DNA of 64,000 nucleotides, from positions 1-64,000 of the forward strand of contig CAYVEC010000009.1 of the NCBI GenBank assembly GCA_964450385.1, given 5' to 3'. The notes beneath the pieces were generated by a model, which saw only the letters and a program-made list of their open reading frames with translations, was not told the origin of the DNA and searched no databases. The DNA comes from JAKLFA01 sp964450385. Its GTDB lineage: Bacteria; Omnitrophota; Gorgyraeia; Zapsychrales; JANLHA01. Shown here in pieces: positions 1 to 7,952 of this stretch (positions within the stretch are counted from its first letter, which is position 1; the number at the start of each line of letters is the position of its first letter). The position numbers and the translations under genes are program-made.

Positions 1-495
1 AGGACATCAACCATCGTCACCCGAAACCCGCGGCCCTCGGCAAAGCGCGTGTACATCCTGAGTAGCATGCTCGCCCAATCGCAGGATTCCGTGCCGCCCG
101 CGCCGGCGTTGATGCTTAAGAGCGCATTATTCGCGTCGAACGGACCGCTCAACAAGGCCTGGGTCTCAAGGGCCGCGACCTCTTCCTCGAGCATCCCAAC
201 ATCCTGCCAGAGCTCCGCTAAGGAACCGGCATCTTCGCTGCAAATATCAGCGAGCTCGTCATAATCGGTCACCCTCTGGGAGACCCGCTCAAACGGCTCG
301 ACCACGGCGCGCAGCGTTTTCATTTCGCTCAGGATCTTATTAGCGGCCTCCTGATGATTCCAAAAATCCGGTTGGGACATCACCTCTTCAAGCTCATCCA
401 TGCGGGTCTGTTTGGCAGGGATGTCAAAGAAACCCCCTGAGTTGACCCAGTTTTTCGCTAAAGGCCCGGCATTTTTCCTTAATATCAGAATACAT
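1..495 (-). CDS. prfB: Peptide chain release factor 2 (RF2), N-terminal part, with +1 recoding
   Basis: Encodes RF2, which reads UGA and UAA stop codons and releases the finished peptide from the ribosome. Only about the first 160 residues are inside the window; the gene runs off the left edge, so the GGQ domain is not seen. The product begins MYSDIKEKCR at the ATG 495-493, preceded by a weak GAGAAAG ribosome-binding site. After 23 codons an in-frame TGA (426-424) interrupts the frame, and the protein continues in the +1 frame with DIPAKQTRMDELEEVMSQ, then the RF2 coiled-coil and the segment INAGAGGTESCDWA typical of class I release factors. Upstream is the antiporter gene, but a separate promoter lies between them. 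Product identity is very secure; the recoding is inferred from exact agreement with the known prfB signal. Confidence 0.95.
423..438 (-). other. Programmed +1 frameshift site of prfB
   Basis: On the minus strand the sequence reads AGGGGG TTT CTT TGA C. It combines an internal Shine-Dalgarno-like AGGGGG (438-433), a three-base spacer, the slippery CTT (429-427) and the stop TGA followed by C (426-423). The order and spacing are those of the Escherichia coli prfB site (AGGGGG TAT CTT TGA C). Low RF2 lets the ribosome slip +1 from CTT to TTT and continue, so RF2 controls its own synthesis. Confidence 0.95.
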
Positions 496-532
496 ATTAG
501 AACTTTCTCATCACTTTTTTCCAAAGAGGGTC

Positions 533-560
533 ATTATAACACACCTTGTTAGGCCGTCAA
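533..560 (-). promoter_or_regulatory. Sigma70-type promoter of prfB
   Basis: Minus-strand TTGACG (560-555), 16-base spacer, TATAAT (538-533). The -35 box overlaps the last codons and stop of the antiporter gene, so prfB can be transcribed separately from the upstream genes. Confidence 0.7.
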
Positions 561-2048
561 CACGCTCGACCCGGGGTCGGCCGGATCTTTTCTGATCCGC
601 TGGATCGTCTGCTGAAGATCGAAAAAATTCTCCTCATTCGCCAGTACCAACAAAATATCCCCCCCCTCGATCACAGTCGGTCCCGAAGGAACGATGAACC
701 GCCCTTCGCGGGAGATCAGAACAATGAGGCACCGGTCAGACAGGCCGAGATCACTGATCCGTTTCCCCACGGCCTCGGCATTATAAGGAACAATGATGTC
801 TTTCAGGTCCGCGTCCATGGCAGCGGTCTTTTCAAACTCCAAAGGATATTTGACACGGTCTGCGAACGGCTCGTCAAGCCTGAGCATCCGCGAGACGACC
901 GGGATCGAGGCCCCCTGGATGAAGACCGAAGAAATAACCACAAAAAAGGCAATGTTGAAGATCGTGTCCGCCTGCGGGATGCCGGCCATGAACGGAAAGG
1001 TCGCTAAAATGATCGGCACCGCTCCGCGGAGCCCGACCCAGGCGACCATCGCCTTTTTGCGCGGTTCCAGGCGGAACGGCGCGAGGCACAGCCACACGCT
1101 TAACGGACGCGCCACCAGCATCAGGCACAAGGTCAAGAGCAGCCCCGCCCCCATGAACGGCACAATCCTCGACGGAAAAACAAGGAGCCCGAGCATAACG
1201 AACATCATGATCTGCATGAGCCAGGCGATCCCGTCATGAAAGCGCATGATCATTTTTTTGTTCGGAAACTCGGCCTGCCCGAGCATCAGCCCCACGAGAT
1301 ACACCGCAAGGAACCCGTTCCCCTTCACAAAAAAGGCCAGGGCATACGTCATGAGCACAAAGGCAATCATAATGACCGGATACAGCCCTTCATAATCGAG
1401 TTTAAACCGATTCATAAAAAATGTGATGAACCGCGCCATAAGATACCCGGTCAGGGCCCCAATCCCCATATCCAAAAAAAATCTCACGACAAGACCCGCC
1501 GGATCCGTGCCCTGCTCGGTCAGCATCGAGATCAATCCCACAGTCAAAAAGACGGCCATCGGATCGTTGCTCCCGGATTCCAATTCAAGCAGGGGTTTTA
1601 AGGGCGGTTTCAGGCTGATCCGTTTCGAGCGAAGGGTGCTGAAGACCGCGGCCGCGTCCGTAGACGAGACAATCGACCCGAGGAGCAGTCCCTCAAGAAG
1701 GGAACACTTCAGGATCGCGACCGCACAGGCCCCGGTGATCACAGCCGTCAGAAGAACACCGATGGTTGAGAGCATGACACCCGGCCAAACAACGGGCCGA
1801 GTCTCACGCCAATCGGTATCGATCCCTCCTGAAAAAATGATAAAAATCAGGGCCAGGATCCCGAATGATTTCGCGAGCTGCATATTATCAAAATTGATCG
1901 CGCCGATCCCCTCGGAACCAGCGATCATCCCGACCCCGAGGAACAAGAGCAGAACCGGCATCGCGAACCGGTCCGAGATCCGGCTCGAGACAACGCTCAC
2001 AAATATCAAGATTGACACATAAAGCAAAATACTCTCAAGGGTTACCAT
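549..2048 (-). CDS. CPA1-family K+/H+ (or Na+/H+) antiporter with C-terminal TrkA-C domain
   Basis: Inner-membrane cation/proton antiporter of about 499 residues. Residues 1-390 are highly hydrophobic, with about 12 transmembrane segments and the family sequences SGGIDTDWR, SSTDAAAVFSTLR and LESGSNDPMAV, which hold the conserved Asp residues of the transport site. The last ~95 residues form a soluble domain (EAVGKRISDLGLSDRCLIVLI...GDILLVLAN) of the RCK/TrkA-C type that usually binds nucleotide or ions and gates transport, as in the NhaP2/CvrA group. The start at 2048 is chosen because AGGAAGG lies six bases before it; the ATG at 2054 abuts the same ribosome-binding site. It is 45 bases downstream of the PilT-family gene and probably in its operon. 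Ion specificity cannot be read from sequence. Confidence 0.88.
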   Translation of the reverse strand: MVTLESILLYVSILIFVSVVSSRISDRFAMPVLLLFLGVGMIAGSEGIGAINFDNMQLAKSFGILALIFIIFSGGIDTDWRETRPVVWPGVMLSTIGVLLTAVITGACAVAILKCSLLEGLLLGSIVSSTDAAAVFSTLRSKRISLKPPLKPLLELESGSNDPMAVFLTVGLISMLTEQGTDPAGLVVRFFLDMGIGALTGYLMARFITFFMNRFKLDYEGLYPVIMIAFVLMTYALAFFVKGNGFLAVYLVGLMLGQAEFPNKKMIMRFHDGIAWLMQIMMFVMLGLLVFPSRIVPFMGAGLLLTLCLMLVARPLSVWLCLAPFRLEPRKKAMVAWVGLRGAVPIILATFPFMAGIPQADTIFNIAFFVVISSVFIQGASIPVVSRMLRLDEPFADRVKYPLEFEKTAAMDADLKDIIVPYNAEAVGKRISDLGLSDRCLIVLISREGRFIVPSGPTVIEGGDILLVLANEENFFDLQQTIQRIRKDPADPGSSVLTA

Positions 2049-2093
2049 GCCCATCCTTCCTGTGACACCGTCTTGCCGCCACGAGGGGCGCGC

Positions 2094-3173
2094 CTAATCA
2101 GCGACCCGGCGGATTCCCTTCATCTCAAGATCAAATTCACTCCGGCTGTCGGCCCGCATCCGCGCGTCCTCTTCCGTCACGAGCCCGGCCTTAACGAGCT
2201 GAACCAGCGCCTGCTTAAACGACTGCATCCCGAAAAGATCCCCCTCATCAATGAACTGCTGGATCTCATTCACCTTTCCCTCGCGGATAAGGCGCGCCAC
2301 GGTCGGGGTGACGACCATGGTCTCACACGCCGGGATCCGGCCTGACCCATCGCTCCGCGGCAGGAGGCGCAGGGCCACGACGGCCTTTAAGACCGCGGAC
2401 AGCTGAAGAAAAATCTCTTCATGCTGATAGGGCGGAAAGAAATTCACAATCCGAGTGAGCGTCTGCACCGCGTTGATCGTGTGAAAGGTGCTCACCACAA
2501 ACGCCCCGAGTTCAGTCGCCGTGATCGCAGCGCGCATTGTGTCAACATCGCGGATATTACCGATATAGATGATGTCGGGGCTCTGCTGGGTGACGTGCTT
2601 CAAGGCGTCGGCATAGGAAAGCACATCGCTGTCCAATTCTCGCTGATTGATCACGCTCTTTTTGTGTGTAAAAAGGAACTCAATCGGGTCCTCGATCGTA
2701 ACGATATGTTTCTGCTGGGTCTCATTGATCAGGTCGAGCATTGAGGCGATCGTCGTAGACTTGCCGCTCCCCGCCGGGCCGCACAACAGGACCATCCCCG
2801 AACACTCCTCGCAGAGCTTGGTCAGCACCTCCGCGGGAAGATTCAATTCCAGAAAATTTCGCGTCTCGCCGCGGACATGACGGGCCACAAGTGCCGGCGT
2901 TCCGCGCTGAATAAAGACATTCACCCGGAAGCGGCCGAGCCCATCAACGACATGGATGAAGTCCGCCCCCATATTCTCCTGGAGCTGTTTCTTTTTGCGT
3001 TCATCGGTCAAGAGACGCTGAACGATCTTCCACATATCATCCGCAGAAAGGGTCTCCTCGGTCAGCCGTTCGATCTTCCCGTTGACCCGGACACACGGGG
3101 TCGAATGCACCGAGAGGAACATGTCCGATGCCTGACGCTGCACCATCGACTGCAGCCATTTCTGAATATCCAT
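2094..3173 (-). CDS. pilT: PilT/PilU-family type IV pilus ATPase with altered Walker B motif
   Basis: Hexameric secretion ATPase (359 residues) of the pilus-retraction type, acting on the cytoplasmic face of a type IV pilus machine. The N-terminal PAS-like domain (1-100) is followed by Walker A CGPAGSGKST (131-140), Asp box with E161 (TIEDPIEF), the Walker B region DIIYIGNIRD (200-209) and the His box STFHTINAVQ (228-237). Family members have IGExRD in Walker B; here the Glu is replaced by N206 (codon AAT), so ATP hydrolysis may be weak or this may be an accessory PilU-like subunit. No other pilus gene lies in the window, although two PilZ proteins occur at 31-32 kb. SD AAGG precedes the ATG at 3173; the ATG at 3176 is an alternative. 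Confidence 0.88.
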   Translation of the reverse strand: MDIQKWLQSMVQRQASDMFLSVHSTPCVRVNGKIERLTEETLSADDMWKIVQRLLTDERKKKQLQENMGADFIHVVDGLGRFRVNVFIQRGTPALVARHVRGETRNFLELNLPAEVLTKLCEECSGMVLLCGPAGSGKSTTIASMLDLINETQQKHIVTIEDPIEFLFTHKKSVINQRELDSDVLSYADALKHVTQQSPDIIYIGNIRDVDTMRAAITATELGAFVVSTFHTINAVQTLTRIVNFFPPYQHEEIFLQLSAVLKAVVALRLLPRSDGSGRIPACETMVVTPTVARLIREGKVNEIQQFIDEGDLFGMQSFKQALVQLVKAGLVTEEDARMRADSRSEFDLEMKGIRRVAD

Positions 3174-3221
3174 CATTCACCTTTCTGTTGTCACGCCCCG
3201 CACACGGGCCCCGTCACCGGA

Positions 3222-3545
3222 TCACCTCAAATGGCCCGGCCTCATTCGCTCGGCAATGCGCCGCTCCGTCATCAACAACGTCATTTTGCGCCCGTCGTCA
3301 CGACCGGCATACCGTCCGACGGACCCATCCGACTTGATCACCCGGTGGCACGGGATGATCAACGGGAACGGATTCTTCCGCAGGGCCGTTCCCACGGCCC
3401 GCGCCGCCCCCGGGCAGCCAATCTGCCGAGCTACCCAGCTGTAACTGCGGGTCTCACCCAACGGGATCCGGGCCACGGCCTCAAGGACCCGCCACTGAAA
3501 ATCCGTTAACCCTTCGCCAGGGAACGCCCGCTCGTGTTTAGCCAC
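3222..3545 (-). CDS. ogt: Methylated-DNA-[protein]-cysteine S-methyltransferase, C-terminal domain only
   Basis: Small (107 residues) alkyltransferase-type protein with the active-site signature IPCHRVI at residues 64-70; the Cys accepts methyl groups from O6-methylguanine in a suicide reaction. Only the DNA-binding/active-site domain is present, starting with FPGEGLTDFQWRVLEAVARIPLGETRSY; the N-terminal Ada/Ogt domain is missing. Such short proteins can be true methyltransferases or, when the Cys is lost, alkyltransferase-like proteins; here the Cys is kept. GTG start with GGAGG seven bases upstream; it overlaps the uvrC stop by 8 bases, so the two repair genes are translationally coupled. 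Confidence 0.88.
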   Translation of the reverse strand: MAKHERAFPGEGLTDFQWRVLEAVARIPLGETRSYSWVARQIGCPGAARAVGTALRKNPFPLIIPCHRVIKSDGSVGRYAGRDDGRKMTLLMTERRIAERMRPGHLR

Positions 3546-4845
3546 GGCCCATCCTCCGCCTCATCCCCTGCCTCTTCTGAACCCCGACGAACGCGCGTCC
3601 CCGGAGGACCCGGTGGTACGCGACCGCGAACCGATGGGCCTCGTCGCGACACCGCTGAAGGAGCTGCAGCCCGAGCGACCGCGCCGGCAACACAACCGGC
3701 GCCGCCCGGCCCGGAACAAAGATCTCTTCATGCTGTTTGGCCAGAGAGACGACCGGGATCTCGGCCCCCACATCCTCGAGGGCTTCAACGGCCGAGGCGA
3801 GCTGCCCCTTACCTCCATCGATGACGATCAGATCAGGAAAAACCTTGCGTTCACGCTTCAGGCGGCCATACCGGCGGCGCACAACCTCAGCGATCATCCG
3901 CACATCATCGATCCCGTCGATCGTCCGGATCTTATACCGCCGATACTGCGCCTTATCCGGACGCCCGTTCAAGAACGATACCATGGCCCCGACACTGTGG
4001 TCCCCCATCATCGTTGAAATATCAAAGGTCTCGATCCGCCGCGGGGGATAGACCAACCCCAACAAGCGCTGAAGCTGCTCGGCCTCTTTAAAATAATTCA
4101 GATCCGCGTCAGCCCCCTCCCCTCCGGAGGACGAGAAAAGGGCCCCGAGGGCCCGGAGCTGATCACGATACTTTGCTGCCGCCTCATAGTCCCGACTCTG
4201 CGACGCCCGTTCCATCTGCCGCTCAAGAAGCCGCGAGAGCCGATCCCTCTTCCCTTCGAGAATCCAGCGGATGTGCCGGATATTCCGCTGATACTCCGCC
4301 CGGGTCTGAACCCCGATGCACGGGGCCCCGCACAGCCCCAGATGAAAATCAAGACAGGCCCGGTCGGGAATCGGATCGCAGGAACGAAACGGAAAAATCC
4401 GACGGAGGATCCCCAGGGCCTCGCGGATCAGGCGCGGGCTCGTGTAGGGTCCATAATAAAACGACGAACCGGCGCGCGTCCGGGGACGAACGATCATGGC
4501 GCGCGGGAACTCCTCGCCCGTCACCTCAATCAAGGGATACATCTTATCGTCACGGAGGCTGATGTTGTAATACGGCTGATGCCGCTTGATCAGATTCGCC
4601 TCCAAAATAAGAGCCTCCGCCTCGCTGTCCGTGACCACGTGATCGATCTGACGGACGCGATGGACCAAAGATTCAGTTTTTGTCGTCTGGCCGCGGGACC
4701 GAAAATACGACCGAACCCGCTGGCGAAGGTCAACGGCCTTGCCGACATAAATCACGGTGCCGGCCTCATCCCGCATCAGATAGACCCCGCTCTGACGCGG
4801 CAGCCCGCTCGCTCGGATTTTAAGCGCCTCGACTGAATCGACCAC
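3538..4845 (-). CDS. uvrC: Excinuclease ABC subunit C lacking the C-terminal helix-hairpin-helix domain
   Basis: Nucleotide-excision-repair endonuclease that cuts DNA on both sides of a UvrB-bound lesion. The GIY-YIG nuclease domain is at residues 18-50 (GVYLMRDEAGTVIYVGK). Four Cys at C156, C164, C172 and C176 match the known Fe-S ligands. A UVR (UvrB-binding) region lies at about 200-235, and the RNase H-like nuclease domain keeps D275 (ETFDIS), D343 (VIDGGKGQ) and RDEAH at 400-404. The protein ends at 435 residues, about 20 after RDEAHRFAV, where normal UvrC (about 600) continues into tandem HhH motifs needed for the 5' incision. GTG start with GGGGAGG; overlaps the murJ end by 26 bases and ogt by 8. 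Confidence 0.93.
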   Translation of the reverse strand: MVDSVEALKIRASGLPRQSGVYLMRDEAGTVIYVGKAVDLRQRVRSYFRSRGQTTKTESLVHRVRQIDHVVTDSEAEALILEANLIKRHQPYYNISLRDDKMYPLIEVTGEEFPRAMIVRPRTRAGSSFYYGPYTSPRLIREALGILRRIFPFRSCDPIPDRACLDFHLGLCGAPCIGVQTRAEYQRNIRHIRWILEGKRDRLSRLLERQMERASQSRDYEAAAKYRDQLRALGALFSSSGGEGADADLNYFKEAEQLQRLLGLVYPPRRIETFDISTMMGDHSVGAMVSFLNGRPDKAQYRRYKIRTIDGIDDVRMIAEVVRRRYGRLKRERKVFPDLIVIDGGKGQLASAVEALEDVGAEIPVVSLAKQHEEIFVPGRAAPVVLPARSLGLQLLQRCRDEAHRFAVAYHRVLRGRAFVGVQKRQGMRRRMGRG

Positions 4846-6406
4846 GAACCCACCTCCCCAGATCCCGCGCCTGCGGCACCCTGACGATCCGGCAGACGAT
4901 CAGATACACGACCGCGCCGCAGAGTCCAGCCGCGATCAGCCCCGGCCACGCGGCCCATGCGCCAAGCCCGCGCCAGACCACGGCCACCACGGCGGAGGCC
5001 GCGACCGAAGCCGCCATCGCCCTCAGAAAAAAAACGCCCAGCCCCTCTGTCACCCCCGGCAGCCGACGGGCCATGATCACCGACAGGGCCACAAAATTAC
5101 CCCAGGACACAATGGAACTCGCGAGCGCGATCCCAGCGATCCGCATCGGCCACATGAGGATCAGATTCAAAATAAGATTCGATACAACACAGACCGCGGC
5201 AATAACGACCGGTGTTCGCGTATCTTGCTGAGCATGAAATGCAGAGACCAGCACCTTGACGCCCCCGAAGGCCGCAAGCCCGATCATATAAAACACTACG
5301 GCCTGTGTCGTGATCGCCGTGGAATACGTGTCAAACGCCCCCCGCTCAAACAGAAGCCGTATCACGGGTTCCGCCAAGACCATGGTCATCGTCGAAATCG
5401 GGAGCATCACAAAAAAAATGTTTTCCAGAGAAAAAAGGATCGTCTCCCCCATCGCCCGGTGATTCCGTTCGGCCGACAAGGCTGACAGCGTCGGAAGGGC
5501 CGCGGATGCAAGGGCCACGCCGAACAGACCCATCGGCAGCTGGATAATACGATTGGCATAATAGATCGCGGAAATCCCGCCGGCCCCCACAACCGAGGCC
5601 AGCGACGCGCAGACCGTGTCAACCACAACCCCAAGCTGATACACCCCGGCGCCGATCATGCGCGGCACAAGAAGCCGGCCCATCTGAACGATCGCGGGAT
5701 GGCCGGTCGGAAGCGGCCGCTGACAAGCGAACCCGAGTCGGAATAACGGCGGCATCTGAACCATCATCTGGGCGATACCGCCCACAAGGATCCCAGCGGC
5801 GACTCCGTAGACGGGTTCCCGCATGGCCTGAAACGCCCATACGGCGCTCACGATCATCGAGAGATTGAGAAGACACGGGCTAAAGGCTGGGACCGTGAAG
5901 CGGCGGAAGGTGTACAGGATCCCCATGGTATACGCCGTCAGCCCGATAAAAATCGCGTACGGAAACAGCATCCGGGTCAGCGACACCGTGAGAGCGAACT
6001 GATCCGGTCGCCCGGCAAATCCCGGGGCCATGATCCGAATGATCCCGGGGGCAAACACCATGCCGAGGACCGTAAGCGCCCCCAAGACCAACGATGCCAC
6101 AAGGAGCAGACGGCTCACAAGCGACCAAAAGCGTTCCGGCTCTTCGTGTTGACGATATTCCGCAAGGACAGGGACCACCGAAGAATTCACCGCGCCTTCG
6201 CCCACAAAGTCACGGAGGAGATTCGGGATCCGAAAGGCCACAAACAAGGCATCGGCCTGCACCCCGGTCCCCAAGAAACGGGCCAGGACCACATCACGAA
6301 CAAACCCGAGGACCCGGGACGCCAGGGTCCCCATCGAAATGACCGATGTCGACTGGAGAAGGACCGAGCGCGAATTCAGCCCCCCGTCTGTTTTTTCATT
6401 TGACAT
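4820..6406 (-). CDS. murJ: Lipid II flippase MurJ (MviN)
   Basis: Integral inner-membrane protein (528 residues) that moves lipid-linked peptidoglycan precursor across the membrane. The N-terminal part STLASRVLGFVRDVVLARFLG and the following RIPNLLRDFVGEGAVNSSVVPV are diagnostic of MurJ, and the hydrophobic profile fits 13-14 membrane helices over the whole length. It heads the minus-strand group murJ-uvrC-ogt, with all junctions overlapping. Its ATG (6406-6404) overlaps the -35 box of the divergent rpsT promoter, so the two starts are physically linked. SD AAGGG lies about 7 bases upstream. Confidence 0.96.
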   Translation of the reverse strand: MSNEKTDGGLNSRSVLLQSTSVISMGTLASRVLGFVRDVVLARFLGTGVQADALFVAFRIPNLLRDFVGEGAVNSSVVPVLAEYRQHEEPERFWSLVSRLLLVASLVLGALTVLGMVFAPGIIRIMAPGFAGRPDQFALTVSLTRMLFPYAIFIGLTAYTMGILYTFRRFTVPAFSPCLLNLSMIVSAVWAFQAMREPVYGVAAGILVGGIAQMMVQMPPLFRLGFACQRPLPTGHPAIVQMGRLLVPRMIGAGVYQLGVVVDTVCASLASVVGAGGISAIYYANRIIQLPMGLFGVALASAALPTLSALSAERNHRAMGETILFSLENIFFVMLPISTMTMVLAEPVIRLLFERGAFDTYSTAITTQAVVFYMIGLAAFGGVKVLVSAFHAQQDTRTPVVIAAVCVVSNLILNLILMWPMRIAGIALASSIVSWGNFVALSVIMARRLPGVTEGLGVFFLRAMAASVAASAVVAVVWRGLGAWAAWPGLIAAGLCGAVVYLIVCRIVRVPQARDLGRWVRGRFSRGA

Positions 6407-6428
6407 CCCAAAACCCTTCTGCTATATT
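6400..6428 (+). promoter_or_regulatory. Consensus sigma70 promoter of rpsT
   Basis: TTGACA (6400-6405), 17-base spacer, TATATT (6423-6428). The -35 hexamer overlaps the divergent murJ start codon. A short leader with AGAAAGGAG (6442-6450) follows, leading to the GTG at 6459. Confidence 0.85.
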
Positions 6429-6458
6429 ATTGCCCTTTACGAGAAAGGAGCGAGTGCT

Positions 6459-6722
6459 GTGCCACAAAGACGATCCGGTATAAAAGAATTACGGAAAAAT
6501 GAAAAAAACCGTTTGCATAACCTTGATATCAAGACCGATCTAAAAAAGACCGTTAAGTCCTTTAAGACGAATGTCGCTGCCAAAAATAAGACCGAGGCAA
6601 CGAAGGCCCTTAACGAAGTCTATAAAAAGATCGATAAAGCTGCCAAGCGCAATCTGATCCATAAAAATACCGCCGCGCGACGAAAATCCCTTTTTTCCCG
6701 TCAGCTCAGTTCCCTCGAATAA
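6459..6722 (+). CDS. rpsT: 30S ribosomal protein S20
   Basis: Primary 16S-binding ribosomal protein of 87 residues, rich in Lys. The segment IKELRKNEKNRLHNLDIKTD and the later NLIHKNTAARRKSLFSRQLS are typical of S20. The start is a GTG (6459) eight bases after the strong SD AGAAAGGAG; upstream in-frame ATGs lie before the promoter and are not used. Non-ATG starts are common for rpsT and allow feedback by free S20, as known in Escherichia coli. It converges with holA with one base between the stops; no terminator is seen there. Confidence 0.95.
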   Translation: MPQRRSGIKELRKNEKNRLHNLDIKTDLKKTVKSFKTNVAAKNKTEATKALNEVYKKIDKAAKRNLIHKNTAARRKSLFSRQLSSLE

Positions 6723-6723
6723 T

Positions 6724-7380
6724 TCATGATGCCATGAGGGCTGAGAGTTTCGTGACGAGGACCTCTAAGGCATATTCTGATTGAATCTTCGTGCGTTTCA
6801 TCCAAACATCGGCCTCCTGTAAATACTGGAGGCCTTTTTCAAAAGCCGCCGACGAAACCCGGCCGCGCGCCTTATTCCCCCAGAACCAAACGATCCCGCC
6901 CATCAACAGGAGCGGCCGGTCTCCGCGCTCAAGAAGCGCTCGCAATGAGGCGACCGCGCCTGCGGCCTGACCTCGAGCGACGCAGGTCGTGACATCGAAA
7001 ACATTCCCCTTCACCTCAACCGCATCGCCCTGGATTGTCACATGGGCAGCCAACTTTTTGACCGCCGCGGCTGACCGGCCCCACGCGTCCGACTCCACGA
7101 CAACCGCGGTCGCCGCTTGGTCGAGTTGAAGGAACTCCGCGAGGATCTCGAGGGCCTGGGCGTCAAGCTTGTGCGCCTCAAAAAGGACCACGAGCCGTTG
7201 GGCGGCCAAGGCCGGCAGCTGGATCAGGGTCTCTTTTAATTCTTTAGCGGATAATTTATGACCATAGAGGGCGCTGTAATCAAACTCGCGGGCGTCGGGC
7301 CCGGGCAGAAGCGCGTCCCTAAGTGCCCGGATCTCCCGGCTCTTTTTTTGATGATCAGTTCCTAAAAGGAGATAGTGCAT
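6724..7380 (-). CDS. holA: DNA polymerase III delta subunit (clamp loader), short form
   Basis: Probable HolA, the clamp-loader wrench that opens the beta clamp. The N-terminal half reads MHYLLLGTDHQKKSREIRALRDALL with later RLVVLFEAHKLDAQALEILAEFL, the family pattern (D..H.L). The C-terminal half LLMGGIVWFWGNKARGRVSS...LQEADVWMKRTKIQSEYALEVLVTKL matches the HolA helical collar. At 218 residues it is much shorter than the usual 330-345, with compressed middle parts. The position after lptE repeats the common leuS-lptE-holA-rpsT order of many bacteria, which supports the call. ATG at 7380 chosen over the TTG two codons upstream. Confidence 0.78.
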   Translation of the reverse strand: MHYLLLGTDHQKKSREIRALRDALLPGPDAREFDYSALYGHKLSAKELKETLIQLPALAAQRLVVLFEAHKLDAQALEILAEFLQLDQAATAVVVESDAWGRSAAAVKKLAAHVTIQGDAVEVKGNVFDVTTCVARGQAAGAVASLRALLERGDRPLLLMGGIVWFWGNKARGRVSSAAFEKGLQYLQEADVWMKRTKIQSEYALEVLVTKLSALMAS

Positions 7381-7421
7381 GCTCAAATCGCCATGTGTCC
7401 GCGTCTACGGGCCGCAGGCCG

Positions 7422-7952
7422 TTACCAGTTCTCGATGGTCTTTTCCACGATGCGTTTCGCCAGGTCCTTGACCGCTTTGTCAACCGCGTCATCCTCGCTA
7501 CTGACCTGGGGGCCCTGAGTAAAATAATCCGCCTCACCCACAAATCGACCGGACTCCCAGAGCATCTGCTCCCCATGTCGGTCATAGACAGAAATGCTCA
7601 CCGCGATCTGAATGCGATATTCCTCAGCATCATCACTGTCATCGCGCCTCAGGACGAATCGGCGATAATCAATGAGCTCCGCCTTCAACACCAGATCCGC
7701 GGTGTCCGGCTCCGCCTCGAGCCGGAGGTTCCCGTCAAATAGAAAACGGTTGACCACCGCTTCATGGGCCTTCACCTCAAGGAGCGGAACATAGACATAG
7801 TCGCCGCCGATACTCGTAAAATCGATGCTGTTCTTAAAAGATTCCACATGGACGGTCTTGAGATGCGACGGGAGCGCTGACTTTGCCGTATACCCGCACC
7901 CGAGCACCGATGCTGCCGCGACCACGGCGACCAACCGAAGGATCTGTTTCAT
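7422..7952 (-). CDS. lptE: LptE-like LPS-assembly lipoprotein
   Basis: Outer-membrane lipoprotein of 176 residues that in the LptDE complex plugs the LptD barrel for lipopolysaccharide delivery. It starts MKQILRLVAVVAAASVLGCG with a lipobox VLGC (lipidated C19), followed by YTAKSALPSHLKTVHVESFKNSID, the usual LptE opening. The end, VDKAVKDLAKRIVEKTIENW, is the typical amphipathic helix. The start at 7952 gives an ATGA overlap with the bamD stop, so the genes are coupled; the longer frame adds 16 residues before the signal peptide and is unlikely. Conservation in this family is weak, so the call rests on the lipobox, overall pattern and neighbours. Confidence 0.8.
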   Translation of the reverse strand: MKQILRLVAVVAAASVLGCGYTAKSALPSHLKTVHVESFKNSIDFTSIGGDYVYVPLLEVKAHEAVVNRFLFDGNLRLEAEPDTADLVLKAELIDYRRFVLRRDDSDDAEEYRIQIAVSISVYDRHGEQMLWESGRFVGEADYFTQGPQVSSEDDAVDKAVKDLAKRIVEKTIENW

